Assembly: GCA_033032175.1 (NCBI GenBank)
Contig: CM065308.1
Coordinates: 21,943,590-22,007,589 of the forward strand
Reading direction: 5' to 3'
Source: Saturnia japonica
Taxonomy: Eukaryota > Arthropoda > Insecta > Lepidoptera > Saturniidae
Length of the DNA stretch: 64,000 nt
Numbering within the stretch: position 1 is the stretch's first letter; each line of letters starts with the position of its first letter. The notes under the pieces are model-generated. The model ran no database searches, was not told where the DNA came from, and worked only from the letters and a program-made list of their open reading frames with translations. Of the stretch, positions 1-11,520 are shown one piece after another. The translations under genes and the position numbers were made by a program.

Positions 1-291
1 GGTCGGTCTAGCTTTTGTTATCCTTAATTGCCTTGAACACGTGCAGTATGACGCATTCTTTTCTCGGAAGTGATGGTCTTCGACCAAGCATACTGGGTAC
101 CTATCGTATTATCAGTCGTAAACCTACTTTGAAACTGTTAACATGGCCAGTAAACGGAAAGCGATTAGTGTTGACGAAGCGAAAATTCTTGTTAATTTGG
201 TTATTTTTTTGTTCACTCTATATAACGATAACTCTCTATAACGACAAAAAATGCTCAGTCCCTTGAGTTTCGTTATAAAGAGTTTACACTG
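1..291 (+). mobile_element. Deleted pogo/Tigger-like DNA transposon end
   Basis: An ATG at 143 opens a peptide beginning MASKRKAISVDEAK, which resembles the N-terminus of pogo/Tigger/jerky-type transposases. It runs almost at once into a terminal-repeat-like stretch with several TATAACGA-type motifs (about 225-275). The stretch ends in TTTACACTG at 291, followed by TA, the usual target of this superfamily. The transposase core is absent, so this looks like an internally deleted copy. The left end is not clearly inside the window. Family assignment rests on the short N-terminal match and the motif style. Confidence 0.4.
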
Positions 292-611
292 TAATTTGCA
301 TAATAAAGTTTTAAATAAATTTAAAATAGTAATAGGGTAGTTATTTATTTGTACTTATTTCAAAATCCGGCAAGTGTTTGATGAGGCGAGGTAAGTACGA
401 ATCTGAATGTATCAAAATTATGCATTTGTTTAATTTTCCGTGTAGTTTAGCGTAGGGGGTTGTTGGAAATATGTTGTACATTGTTGTGTCTGCCATCTCT
501 TATATGATACCATGTTGTATTTTCTTGTTTTATTTCTATTATTATATGATCTAAATAATTAATATAACTTACCATAACACCCACAGTCCGTGTAACTTTT
601 TAGGTCCCGTC

Positions 612-757
612 TAATAAGGGGTGATATTGCCATTAATCGGACACAAAGTCAAACTCCGAGCTCCGAACGATTTCATAGAAATACCCAATAACACTGTTCG
701 ACCTGGGAATCAAACCCAGGACATCGAGCATAGCAGTCGCGCTTACGACCACGAAGG
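612..757 (-). mobile_element. tRNA-derived SINE, family B, reverse copy
   Basis: Read on the minus strand it shows GTGGTCGTAAGCGCGACTGC, then a B-box-like GGTTTGATTCCC and GTGTTATTGGG. The same order appears at 40862-41130 and in the rearranged copy near 8650. The tRNA-like head and shared body identify it as a SINE. It is truncated. Confidence 0.7.
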
Positions 758-2754
758 CTTTCTTTAATATCCTTTAGTACATACATACATTTGCTAACTA
801 GTTGTACTATAAGAAACCTTCGAGGTGGCGATGGCGATACCTTTTGGTCAAATCCGAAGACAGAATTAAATAAGAGTAAATATATTATTTAGTATTGTTT
901 CTGCTCTATACACAGTTTTGGCAAACATAACGATCGATTCTTTAAAATCTCATATCAGAAAATGTATAACTCCTATAATAAATAATATTGTAAAAGTAGA
1001 TATTGTCTACACTTTATTTTATAAAAAAGTTATTTGTGTTTCGACGTTCTCGTTTGGTGAATTGTGAATTCGGTCGTGTTATATGTAAGAGGTATTTTTG
1101 ACTATTGGAGACAAAATAATCAGATGGAATACATATTCTATTAACATATTTTTATTAAAGAGGCTTCAATATTGAATTATCTGCTCGTATGTTTGTTAAC
1201 TTACATGTAAACATACTGTTTTCTGACACAAAGGCATTGGACAAAGTTTGTTCGTGGTCCTTGTGTCGTAATATATTTAGAAATGGGAAGTTTTACGTAC
1301 TATATTGTATTTTATTGGAGTTTACTCCTAAAGAATCGATTTTCATACAAATCCCCCGGTATGGAAATTGTATGAGAGAACTTTGTAAAAGCGTTAACAA
1401 AAAGCGTTACGTTTTTCTGCGCAAAGTACCTTGCGCAACTTTCAGTTTGAAATCATGTGGGTATGGGTATACATACACCAATCAGTACAGTCAGTCAATC
1501 AATTACCACATTGCATATTCCATCCAAAATCCATATTTGACGCAGTCAAGCGCTGCCGAGCCAAGGGTATCTACCGCTCGGGTACATGATATATTTTGCA
1601 AGCCCTATAGCCCTATATTAATTATTGTTAATTGTAAAATTTTACATTACAAGTCATGTTTGCACATTTTATAACAATATCTGACGAATGATACAAACGC
1701 AAATGTTTCTTGGTACCTAGTAAAATACTTATAACTTTTACTTTTAATCGGTCTCCCTTTGTTGACGAACTTTTTTTAGTGTTTTACTAAATGCAGGTCC
1801 TACGAGAGTCTTTTTTTGTTGTTTTATCTGCTTTTGATTCATTATTATCGTACAAAACCTAGGACCTCGCATAACATTAGCTACAGCCACGTGTTGCGTT
1901 AATCAACTCTGGCTTCATGCCGATCGTCCTTTGCCGGCGCGGATAGGCAGAGGCGACTACGTCTATGAATTAGCAATTTTTACTATGAATCGAACTGCTG
2001 GCCTCTTGAGAGAGGTTGATTATAATGGATTATGAATTGTAGTGGTCAGATCTCGTGAATCCCATGAGTTCATATTGTAGGAAAAATTAAAAAATCGCAT
2101 GTCTCCTTTAGTTTAAGACAATTTACTTATTCGAACTTTAATAAATTTTAATAATCTATACCGAATTCACATTTTCCCAGTTGGTAAGTTGTTATCCGAA
2201 TAATGAATTAATTACGAATAGGTAAATTGTACTTTCTGATGAAAATATATTTTGTTAAATCTCACTTTCATTTCGATTGTGATAAAGTATGTACGCATTG
2301 TATTGTAAATAATTTATTATATATGTTTACTTATGGATTGTGGTTTCATTTTCCTTACGTTTTTATGAACGAATAGGTGTGTAAAAATGTTTTGTGCATT
2401 GTCTTTTAGCTGTTTTTCAACTTCTGAACGAGTTCATCGATTTACATAAATAATTGTTTAAGCGAGACGGTTTTTATAGCTGTGTTAGGATCCGATAGAT
2501 GGCGCTGTTGTTGAGTCTATTAACTACCGGAAAGGACAGCACAATGTGTTCCGGCCCAATTAGTATTTTTATAAAAAATAATTATACATAAATATGAATC
2601 AATTAAGTGAATAGAAATTTATTAATCAAATACTACAAACTTTTGAGCACTGTTACACACTTCGACTACTGAATAATGTATTTCATCGCGCATTAATACA
2701 CATACTTCATCTGAATTCTTTTATTAATTCCAATTCAGCATAAGTCTATGGTAG

Positions 2755-2835
2755 ACTAGCTGTGCCCGTGGCTTTGCTCACGTGGACTACAGAATGCCCC
2801 GTGCGGATCTTGCTCACTCGCTCCCGGCTATTTTA
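2755..2835 (+). repeat. Dispersed repeat end (ACTAGCTGTGCCCG type)
   Basis: Starts ACTAGCTGTGCCCGTGGCTT, a motif repeated in inverted form near 42204-42213 (CAGCTAGTCT) and as ACTAGCTG at 41701. This looks like the terminus of a nonautonomous element present several times in the window. Confidence 0.45.
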
Positions 2836-3820
2836 AAGACAAAAATGCTTATTGTGGGTGTTCCTTAGAAGATAGACAACACTCTCGCTGACTTTTTTGT
2901 AGGTCTTTTTAATGTCTACAATTGTATAGTACATTAATTTGCTATACTCTTATGGTTTACTCAGCATAAGCCATTTAAACGCCCGAATTGATTCACCATG
3001 ACCAGTTTTTCTTTATTTGTACGGAACCCTAATTCTTTTTCTAAAATAAAAGTAGCATAAGTTACTCCCTATAAATTGAGCTAGCACTTTACAATATTTG
3101 CATTGTGTCGATACAGATAACATAGACAATAATTAATATAGTGAACTACCCCATAGTAATTAATTTAACATTTTTAATTGACCTACGAGCCGAATGTTTA
3201 TCATCTGTATTTTTACACATGATACGATGATATTTAAAAATAATCAACACCATTAGCTAAATTGTGGTTACAAAAAAATTACAGCATCTTGTGGTACTAG
3301 AAAAGTACTCGGGAGTTTTTAGTAATTAACAAGAAATAAGAAACACTGTTTAGGGCAATTATTTCATTTTCTTAATATAGCGATATCTTCCTTCCTAATA
3401 CTAATTGGCCGACGACGCTGTAGCGTCATATGACGTCATGACTGTTTTTGTTTAATGTTAACCCGTTAATAAGAACAATTTGTTGTACACGCTTGTACGC
3501 CACGTTGGGATTGCTGACGTCTCTAAGCGCCAGGCTGAACTGGGAGAGGAAGCAGTTTCTGGGGTAAGGTTAGTGGAGGATGTTCCTTTCCATTTAATCA
3601 ATTGGATGTAACAATTGAAATGATTGTCTGTCGGCCATTGCTCGCTGAGTTATATTTTGAAGGCCGCACCAGACTAGGCGGCAGGCAACTCAATTAAAAA
3701 CCGTCGCTCCATGTGGTATGTGAGATAATAATAGGAAACAACGCAAAATTATACAAATACAAACACAATAAGTTGAAAAAGTTTAATAATAATTATAATT
3801 TAACTATACATTGTACACAT

Positions 3821-6800
3821 TTAGCATTTTTTCTTATTCTTAGGGCTGGATAATGTGACGAAAGTGACTCTTCGCGGAGTCTTTTGGCTGGGTACGGTCG
3901 TCGCTGTCACGGATTCTTCAACATCTGTTACTTTCGCTTGTCGTAAAAATGGACTAGCCGCTTTCGCTGGTGGACATAATTTACTATCCTGTTTAAGCGA
4001 TTGATTAGCCTGAGTTGGACATTGTTTGGACTTAGTTGGAGATTGTTTGGAATTAGCTGGAGATTGTTTGGAATTAGTTGGAGATTGTTTGGACTTAGTT
4101 GAAGATTGTTTGGAATTAGTTGGAGATTGTTTGGAATTAGTTGGTGATTGTTTGGACTTAGTTGGAGATGGTTTGAACTTAGTTGGAGATTGTTTGTACT
4201 TAGTTGAAGATTGTTTGGCATTAGTTGGAGATTGTTTGGACTTAGTTGAAGATTGTTTGGAATTCGTTGTAGATTTGTTAGCCTCAGTTCCTTCAGTCTC
4301 ATCATAGACAAGTTTGATGTCTTCACTATCTTCTATAATAGTAATGTCAGATGCGTCCATCGATTCGCATCCTGTAGATTTTATAATCTCATTGCAGCTG
4401 TTATCTGACCACGAAGGCATAGCTACTTCTTCCAAAAAATCTATTTTCACTGGCGTCTTTATCTGAGACTGTGCAGCTTGCGTGGAAGCCTTTTCTGTTG
4501 GTGTTTTGAATTTCATAAACGGATCTTTTGAGAGTGTTTTCGATTCTTTTGCTTTTCCTTTCAGATCGTCATTTTGTTCTTCAGTCTGTACGTCCATTGC
4601 TTCTAGAATAAAATAAAAAGATGGTTTTAACGAAAGACTTGTTTAAAATTATTGATATGTATTTGAACTATAAACTGGAATATTTCTGATTGAATGAGAT
4701 AGGTACATACTTTTATAATCTTCATTACGACTTGGGTTAAAGCGTTATATTTTTCATTTCAAATTATGTATAATATATAAGAAGCATAGAAAAAACCTTA
4801 CAAAGAGTTCGATAATAACAATGAAATACCTGAAGTATTTTCGGTTGCCTTTTCTTCATCAGGGAGCACTTCTCCTAACTCACCATTACCAAATGTGATG
4901 ATAGAACAGAATCCATCTGTACTTGAAGCCACTAATGTGTTGCCATCCGGAGACCATGTTAAATCTGTTAATCTGTAAGTAAATTGGATAACTGAAAATA
5001 TTTTTTTTACTGCGTGTTACTGTTATATGTCAATTACAGTCCTTTTGCTTTAGATATGAACAAGCAATGAAGGCTCAGTTGGTAGCGTTTACGGTACGGA
5101 CTCCACGTCGATCGACGTGAGTTCGAATCCCTGCAATGAGCCTGAGCGCACGGTGAAAGATAACGTCGTGATGAAACTTTAGCGGAAGCGAGGAACAGAA
5201 TCGTGTGTTATATCTGGCGGGCAGCTGCCCAACGGTTGTTGTCGGGTTCTTGTATATATACTTAATTCCAGTGAAGTGAGTCGGAACCAGATGCCGTATA
5301 GTTCACGGCGAGTCGGAACTGTCTGCGGTAATGATGCCCAGTGAGTCGGGGTGATGCTTCAAGAATGCTCCAGTGAGTCGGAGTAGCACAGTGCTGCGTA
5401 GTGGCTGACTGCTGCGTCGACCAGGAGATAAGTGAGTCTCTGCTTGCTGACCGGCCGAAGTGCAGTGTGCTGTGCCAAGGTCGCTGAGAAGGCTGTGGGT
5501 GATGACCAGGAATGCGAGTCCGCTGCATGCTGGTGGTCAAGATACCCGTAGTAGCCGTGGATGCAGGCTGGTTGTATGACTCGCTCCTTGAAAGCTTGAA
5601 GTGATGATGACGTCACGATGACGTAGCTTTGCGAAGAAGGTTGCGCTGACGTTCATGCTCGGGGTCACCACTTTAGCGGAGTAACCATTGAGAAGGGAGG
5701 ATCCTCCGACCAAACGGGTGTTATGTCTGGCGGACAGCTGCCCAACGGTTGTTGTCGGGTTCTTGTATATATATACTCAATTGTTCAGTTAATTTCTATA
5801 ACGCGATGTAGGTTGCGTCGTATGTGGCTCGATAGATGTCGCTATGTAGGATGCGTCAGTTGTGGCGACAGATGTCGCTACAAAACCATAGCATGGTGGT
5901 AGGGCTTTTTCTAATGCCCGCCTGGCTAGCTAACACCCTTAAGTTGAAAATCTGTCGCCAAACACCAACTTGAGAGGCAGTCTTCCACTAGGCTTAGCAT
6001 GCTACCATCTTGAGCCACATAATCACTTAAGATCAGGTAAGATTATGGCAACAACACCGAAATTATAACGATTAAGAAATAACACTACTTTCTCCTGAGC
6101 ATGAGATTTAAGGTGGAAGTGGTGTTAAAAGTTACATGTTTAAAGCAGAGACGCCCAAACCAACCTCACCTGCACATGGTGCTGCACCCGGCTGGGTAGT
6201 GAACGAGGAAATGGCCATAGTGGGATGCATGTGGTGACCGTCGATAGATAACGGTATCTCGATAGTCGTGGTTGTTTTAAGATTGTAGTGTGTTTACCAT
6301 CAGGGACAGTACTGACAATTTGCCGTGATACTTATTAAAAAAACCACTGGCGTGGACAACAGAAGAACGAGTGCTGCTTATAAAAATCGTCTTAAAACTT
6401 TAATAACTTTTTATTGAATGAAGATATCGTGATAATTTTTCTTTTTATTAGACCTAACAAACAAAAAAAGTGATCAAAATCTATTCAATCGTTTTTGCGT
6501 GATGCTCAGACAACGGCAAACCTCAATCATTTTATTTATATAGTTTCAAACAATTACCTAGTATAATGTATGTTAGAGATAATCGCTACAGGCGTCTTCT
6601 GTTGGGTGTCATAAATGAGTACAGATCGTTTAGTGCCGACAGCGAGCACCATACGACACAGTGTCTGGAACGCAGCTTGTGGTCCGTCGCTACGAAGTTT
6701 GTACCGGCGCGGAGACCAGCGCGTCACCAACGCGGGCTCGCCGCACGGAAGAACGCACGCAGGCCTAACATGTGACATAATAAACTTTCGAATACCTCAG

Positions 6801-9800
6801 CAGGTACTGTCCAGTGGTCTCACCAGGTGCCAAGACCTCCCTTTTAACTAATAGCCAATCAGACAATTATCACTAAAATATATATACATAATGAATTGTA
6901 AATAATCTTCCTAATGTTATAAGTCATCATTCAATCAATTTTTTTTTTTACTTCAGCTTTTCCTTTAGTCAGCAAGATATGCTCACGTGAGGCTGTGTGT
7001 TGGCGCTTTATATGGAAAAAGTAAAACGAAAAAATATTATGCAATTATACACTTAATCAATCAAAGTATGTACCATCATTATGTATGCACTTTCGCAATT
7101 TTATAGGTACTACATTGATTCCATTGCTGAAAAAATTGTGGGAGTGAGAATGAATAAAATCTTTGAAGGCAGTTTGGACAACCTCATCGGAATAGAATTT
7201 TTTTCCTTGCAAGAATTTGTCTAAATTTCGAAAAAATTGTTAATCCTAGATCCTTCCTTTCAATAGTTTCCAATGATGCACGTACAAACGCGGAATTTAA
7301 GGCGCCACCTCCGCGAGCGAGTTTATCTTGGCGATATTATCGTCTTGCCACTTCTACAACAACTCTGGGAACGTGTCTCCAAGCAGCGATACTATCGCGG
7401 CAATACGATCAGTGACATTGACAAAGAAAACGGCAACGACTTGCTGTGCACCCGCCGCGATACGCGACCGCCTGGCAGCGCACCCGCCGCTAAACGTGAC
7501 GCACTTTCACCTCACTAAACTATCGACACTTCTGATTTCACTGTTGCTTGTCACCAAACTGAATTCTTTTCAACAAAACAACTTTATAACAAGTTCAAAT
7601 CAGTCCTGACAGGCGACGCAATACGCAGACGAAAGAATAATCATCCGACGACATCAAGACGCGGACTCGTAGTGATAAACTCGCTCGTGGAGATGGGCCT
7701 TAGAATTTTAGTTTTAATACATAAAAAAATGATTTTCTATACTTACACTTTTAATGAATATCTTGTGTAAATATATACAGCATTGACTGGCTTGACGTCA
7801 GCTTTCCCTTGTTCTGATTCCACCCGACCAGCGGGAACCGCTACGAGGAGGCCATCGGGACTGAAGTGCAAACGGCGGTAGAACGTCTGCAATGTGTCAT
7901 CATGGTACAGTCTGACTCTGACGTCGTAGAGTGGATGTCCAGAAGGAAATGGAAGGGAAGCTTTACTGCTGCGAGAAGCGACCTTCTTTGTCGCCACATC
8001 GAATGTTCGGAATATTCTGAAGAGATAACATATAATACATTTCTGCTATACATAATGCATATAAGTAGTAACCAATACACAACATCATGTGCAACAGAGA
8101 TATGTTAGATTTTGGTATTATTGCAGTCAAAATTGACACATATACATATACAAGGTTCCCTTTTGCTAAATTAAGAATTACGGATCATTCTCAATATGAG
8201 TGTACTTTGGAGGAAGATTGATTCCTGATCACAATTTTTTTCTAGCAACAGACTCCTTTGATATTTAACTTACTTTTATTGCCCGTCCTACAAACCTTTT
8301 TGTGTCTTTACTCTTATCCAAATTTTATTTTCCAAATGCAAAATTGAAAAAAAATTTACCATTCAGGAAATATGAAAATTTAGACTCTTGCGTGAGTTCA
8401 GTGAGTTGTCACATAATTTCAGTTCACTTGTTACCTGTTAGTCAACTTTAACGACTTTGACACATAAAATGAAGGATGAAGTCACGGGACCATAATGCCG
8501 CGTTTTTGTTGCAAATACTTTTAAATCACTTTTTAGGGTGTAGTTAGGTTATTTTTTATCATAGATTTTATTTACAATATATAAAGTGTTTAAAATAATT
8601 TTTCAAAAGTTGTGTAATCCCGGATTGTAGAATGCTTGTCTACATTTAACATACCATCATCCCTGTATCTCCGAAGGGTAATGCAGAGATGTACTAATAA
8701 ACACCCATAGTTCGCCGAGTATTAGCCTAGTGGTCGTAAGCGCGACTGCTATGATCGAGGTCCTGGGTTCAATTTCAAGGTCGAGCAAAGTGTTATTAGG
8801 TTTTTCTATGGAATTCTCAGTAGTAGCTCTTTGGCTCTAGGACTTTGGCTTTGTAAATTTATCAAAGTGAATAAAACTAAACTGTAAATTATTATGTCAT
8901 TTTCCTATGTATGTATAATGTAATGTAATTTTGTAATGCACATAACCATGGTGTTTTATATTTATTTAACAAGTGGATCATTTCTGTGTTTGTTTATCAA
9001 TAACCCATATAATTTATGGTTAGTTTATGGTTTTACCCAAGAGACAACACACACTTGTTGGCATTTTATAACAAAAACATGAATATGAGGCATTCAAGTC
9101 AGCCTCATCTGCATGCAAAAATACAAAATGCAAAGGGCTGCTAGCGCCTGCACCTGAATAGTGACAACTAAGATGTGTTTTGAAAAACCTGATATGTGTT
9201 GGAAAATGTAATCATTATCGATAATTACCTATCTCTCTGCAGTTAACATTGTTTTTAATTTACCACTGTAACTAATTGTAATATATTTATACAAAAAAAT
9301 ATAAGGTGTATAAAAATACTTAAATGGCCATGGCTTTTAACCTAACATCATTAGTGTGGCAGAAACTATGAGACTGAACAAGTTGCGGAGTATGGGAGCA
9401 TTATTAGGAACAAATGCCTTTTGCAGACACCCAACTTGTTGACATTCTTATCATATATGATACCCATAGGAGAGGCGTCTTGTATCCTCTATTGAAGTTA
9501 CTGACTAGAGAAAATTTATTATGAAAGTAGCAAGATACAATTATAAAACCATGGATCACTTTGTAAGTAAGGCAATAATTAGAGTTTATTAAAATAAATT
9601 AATAGCTATTTATTGCTACCTGTCTGTACTGGCAGATGCAATATACTGTCCGCACGGATCCCAGGAGACACCTTGTACAAATCCCTTGTGGTCTGTTAGA
9701 ATACTGCTGTACCTTCCTCTGCCCACATCCCATACCAATAATTTATTGTCAATGGATCCAGAAGCCAGTTGTTTACAATCTAAACTCCAGGATATGTCAA

Positions 9801-11100
9801 GAACATCTTCCATATGTCCTCTCAGGGTCTGAAACAAATAGCTCAGTCCTAGTGCATTTGTTCACATCATCAATTTATATAGCTTACTTGCTAGCTGCCA
9901 CTCTCAAAAACTCAAGAAAAAGTTTGTGTTCATGAGATCACATTGTCAGAACAAAAAACTACATTCTTATATTTTTTATAATATCACTTTTTATACATAC
10001 ATTTTTATATCTTGTACTAATAATCACTAATCAGCCTTGGAATACATTTTCCTGAAAAATAGCCCCAGCTTCATGATTTCAAATACTGAGAAAAAGTGCC
10101 TTCATACTTTTTAATATAGTTGTGGTACTATTTAATTCATATTAGTAAATGTACACAAAATCCAATAAAAATATTAATGACACAATGCACTGTTATTGGT
10201 GTTTCATTTCACATGAAGAGCAGCTGAAATATTACTTCACAAAAAAGTTGATTGAATGATGACTGTAATAATATATTAAGATTATTTTCAATTACATTAT
10301 ATATTTATTGCGATTAATGTCTGGTTATTTATTAATGTGTACCTTATGTATCACCCATGATTCTTTATATTGTTCCTCTCCCAGTTCCAAAGCTGGTGCT
10401 GGTTCTTCAGCCTTTTGTTTCCAAATAAAAATGATTGATTCATCATCACCAGACGCTAAGAACTGTCCATTTGGTGCCCATCGGACTATATTGACTGCCT
10501 TTTGGTGTCGTGTAAGATCTGCAGCTACCTCAAGATTAACAGAACCGGATTCCGTTATTGAGACATACCATATCTGTAACAATTTTTATAATAAACTGCC
10601 ATAATACAACAATTTAATGGAAATTTATAGGCTTTGTAGTGCAGCGGGAGTAGCCCTAATATTAAGCAGAAATTTTAGGTACCAATTAAGATACAGAATC
10701 GATTTTGTTGTAGTCAACGTGAGTATAGATTTTATGGGGGATGTTTAAATTCTTTTTTGTAATCAGTGAAATTGTCACAAGATGTTGTGCGTATGTAGAA
10801 TTATTGAAATTTACATGAAATTGTATGACTAGTTCGGTGGTTTTTGACGTAGAGCATAATTGTAAATAAATGGATTATTATGTACCATACTACAAAATCC
10901 TGATTTAATCGAAGATACATACTTTTAGCTCAACTCTTATTACAGCATATATATAATAAATAACTTCTTACCAGAACGTGAGAATCAGTTCCTCCAGTAG
11001 CGAGGCGGAGTGGTTCGTTAACATCAGCTTTTGGCTGAAAATCTGCACTTAATACAGGATCTCGGTTATGCCAGGATATTTCAGGTATAGCAAATTTCAT
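3821..11100 (-). CDS. CHAF1B: Chromatin assembly factor 1 subunit B (CAF-1 p60)
   Basis: Seven coding exons on the minus strand: 11100-10972, 10573-10343, 9828-9620, 8016-7747, 6764-6558, 4972-4830, 4602-3821. All junctions are GT-AG and all phases agree, giving 656 aa. The start reads MKFAIPEISWHNRDPVLSAD, as in CAF-1 p60. WD40 repeats follow, with motifs such as ASGDDESIIFIWK, GHMEDVLDISW, LASGSIDNKLLVWDV, SVLIYDTQQKTP and LTDLTWSPDG. The family forms a seven-bladed propeller that works with CAF-1 p150 and p48 to deposit H3-H4 on replicating DNA in the nucleus. The last exon adds a lysine- and serine-rich tail with a run of 7-aa SPT repeats. The tail is of unknown function; the human tail is also low in order. 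An E2F-like palindrome lies about 100 bp upstream of the ATG. An ATTAAA-type signal follows the stop near 3782. Confidence 0.95.
4020..4275 (-). repeat. Coding 21-bp minisatellite in CHAF1B tail
   Basis: About 12 imperfect tandem copies of a 21-bp unit encode S-(P/S)-T-(K/N)-x-K-Q on the minus strand. Other frames stay open across the array because the unit length is a multiple of three; these are shadows. The units are serine-proline rich and basic. Confidence 0.9.
5071..6055 (+). mobile_element. tRNA-derived SINE, family A, copy 1, interrupted
   Basis: The head has an A-box-like GGCTCAGTTGGTAGCG and a B-box-like GAGTTCGAATCC. The body GCCTGGCTAGCTAACACC, AAAATCTGTCGCCAA and CCACTAGGCTTAGC resumes at about 5884-6055. 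Homologous copies lie at 38650-38935 (-), 47765-48036 (-) and 51800-52080 (+). In this copy about 700 bp of other DNA separates head and body. It sits in CHAF1B intron 5. Confidence 0.75.
5176..5882 (+). mobile_element. Miniature LTR-like element inside the SINE
   Basis: The insert carries two direct repeats of about 62-64 bp beginning TGTTATRTCTGGCGG (5206-5267 and 5719-5782). The second continues to GCTACA at 5882, so it could be a 164-bp LTR with TG...CA ends. A purine-rich GAGAAGGGAGGA (about 5691-5702) precedes it, as a polypurine tract would. There is no long coding frame; the middle has recurrent GTGAGTCGG words. It resembles a terminal-repeat miniature retrotransposon, but the first repeat is shorter and the structure is incomplete. 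Confidence 0.45.
6345..6545 (+). repeat. Dispersed repeat, copy 1
   Basis: Matches 41480-41697 in the same orientation: GTGCTTATAAAAATCGT, a TAATAACTTTT block, a TGATCAAAAT block and the shared end CATTTTATTTATATAG. It has no coding content. It lies in CHAF1B intron 5 just past exon 5. Confidence 0.6.
8650..8880. mobile_element. SINE family B copy with internal inversion
   Basis: Positions about 8650-8722 are the reverse complement of the 3' part of the SINE seen at 41020-41130 (CATAGTTCGCCGAGTAT and AACATACCATCA match inverted). From 8724 the 5' head runs forward (GCCTAGTGGTCGTAAGCGCG). On the minus strand this reads as an inverted 5' half joined to a forward 3' half. It lies in CHAF1B intron 3. 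Confidence 0.7.
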
Positions 11101-11198
11101 TTTTAAAATAATGTGAAATTTACTATTATCTGACTATCATAAAATTCTGGAAAATCACGAGAAAAGTGGATTTCACTGTTTTCTTTAGTTTTTGGCTT

Positions 11199-11211
11199 AT
11201 TGGCGCCAAAT
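11199..11211. promoter_or_regulatory. E2F-like palindrome upstream of CHAF1B
   Basis: The sequence ATTGGCGCCAAAT contains the perfect palindrome TTGGCGCCAA, 100 bp before the CHAF1B ATG. It matches the E2F/DP consensus. CAF-1 genes are S-phase genes in animals, so E2F control is plausible; binding is not shown by sequence alone. Confidence 0.5.
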
Positions 11212-11329
11212 TATTTCTGAATTTTGTGACATTGACAACTTATGTCAACAGTATGGTACTTTTTCCAGTTTTGGTGCCCCAAAAAGCCCACGCCAGTGTC
11301 AATATTTTAAGCCTTCGTAACAGTGTTTT

Positions 11330-11520
11330 CTGACAAGTTGGGGGCTCCTTAGTTAGAACCAGTTAGAACTGTCTAGAGACTTTTTGTAACATCTTAAAAT
11401 GCATGTTTACACTTGTATTTATAATCCACTTCACTTATGCTCAACAACCAAACTATATCACGCAAAATGCTACCAATGTTAAATATTATAGGATCAAAAA
11501 ACCTAAATTATTGAATCTTA
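11330..11520 (+). repeat. Dispersed non-coding repeat, copy 1
   Basis: Matches 50740-50930 in the same orientation, for example TTTATAATCC, CCAAACTATATCAC and GGRTCAAAAA. No terminal repeats or coding frame were recognised. The two copies diverge at many sites. Confidence 0.6.

Larger units (their letters stand above)
293..3820. other. Intergenic, repeat fragments, no gene seen
   Basis: AT-rich sequence without a supported coding region. The open frames here, including one of 161 codons at 1189-1674, show no recognisable domain and no convincing codon pattern. Recognisable repeat pieces are a reverse-strand SINE (612-757) and the start of a dispersed repeat (2755-2835). Confidence 0.6.

Noticed and set aside
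1189..1674. Open frame of 161 codons as a possible gene
   Set aside because: No recognisable domain, no supporting splice or start context, and composition is that of AT-rich intergenic DNA.
3980..4275. Regular short repeats that could suggest a CRISPR array
   Set aside because: Units are tandem 21-bp copies without spacers, inside an exon.
4026..4307. Open frame of 93 codons on the plus strand, LVGDCLEL repeats
   Set aside because: It is the antisense shadow of the CHAF1B coding minisatellite; the period is a multiple of three, so several frames stay open.
5078..5150. Possible tRNA gene with GAGTTCGAATCC
   Set aside because: It is the head of SINE family A, repeated at three other places with the same tail.
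8724..8790. Possible tRNA gene
   Set aside because: Only A- and B-box-like words of a SINE head are present; the same body follows at other copies, and no clean cloverleaf was drawn.
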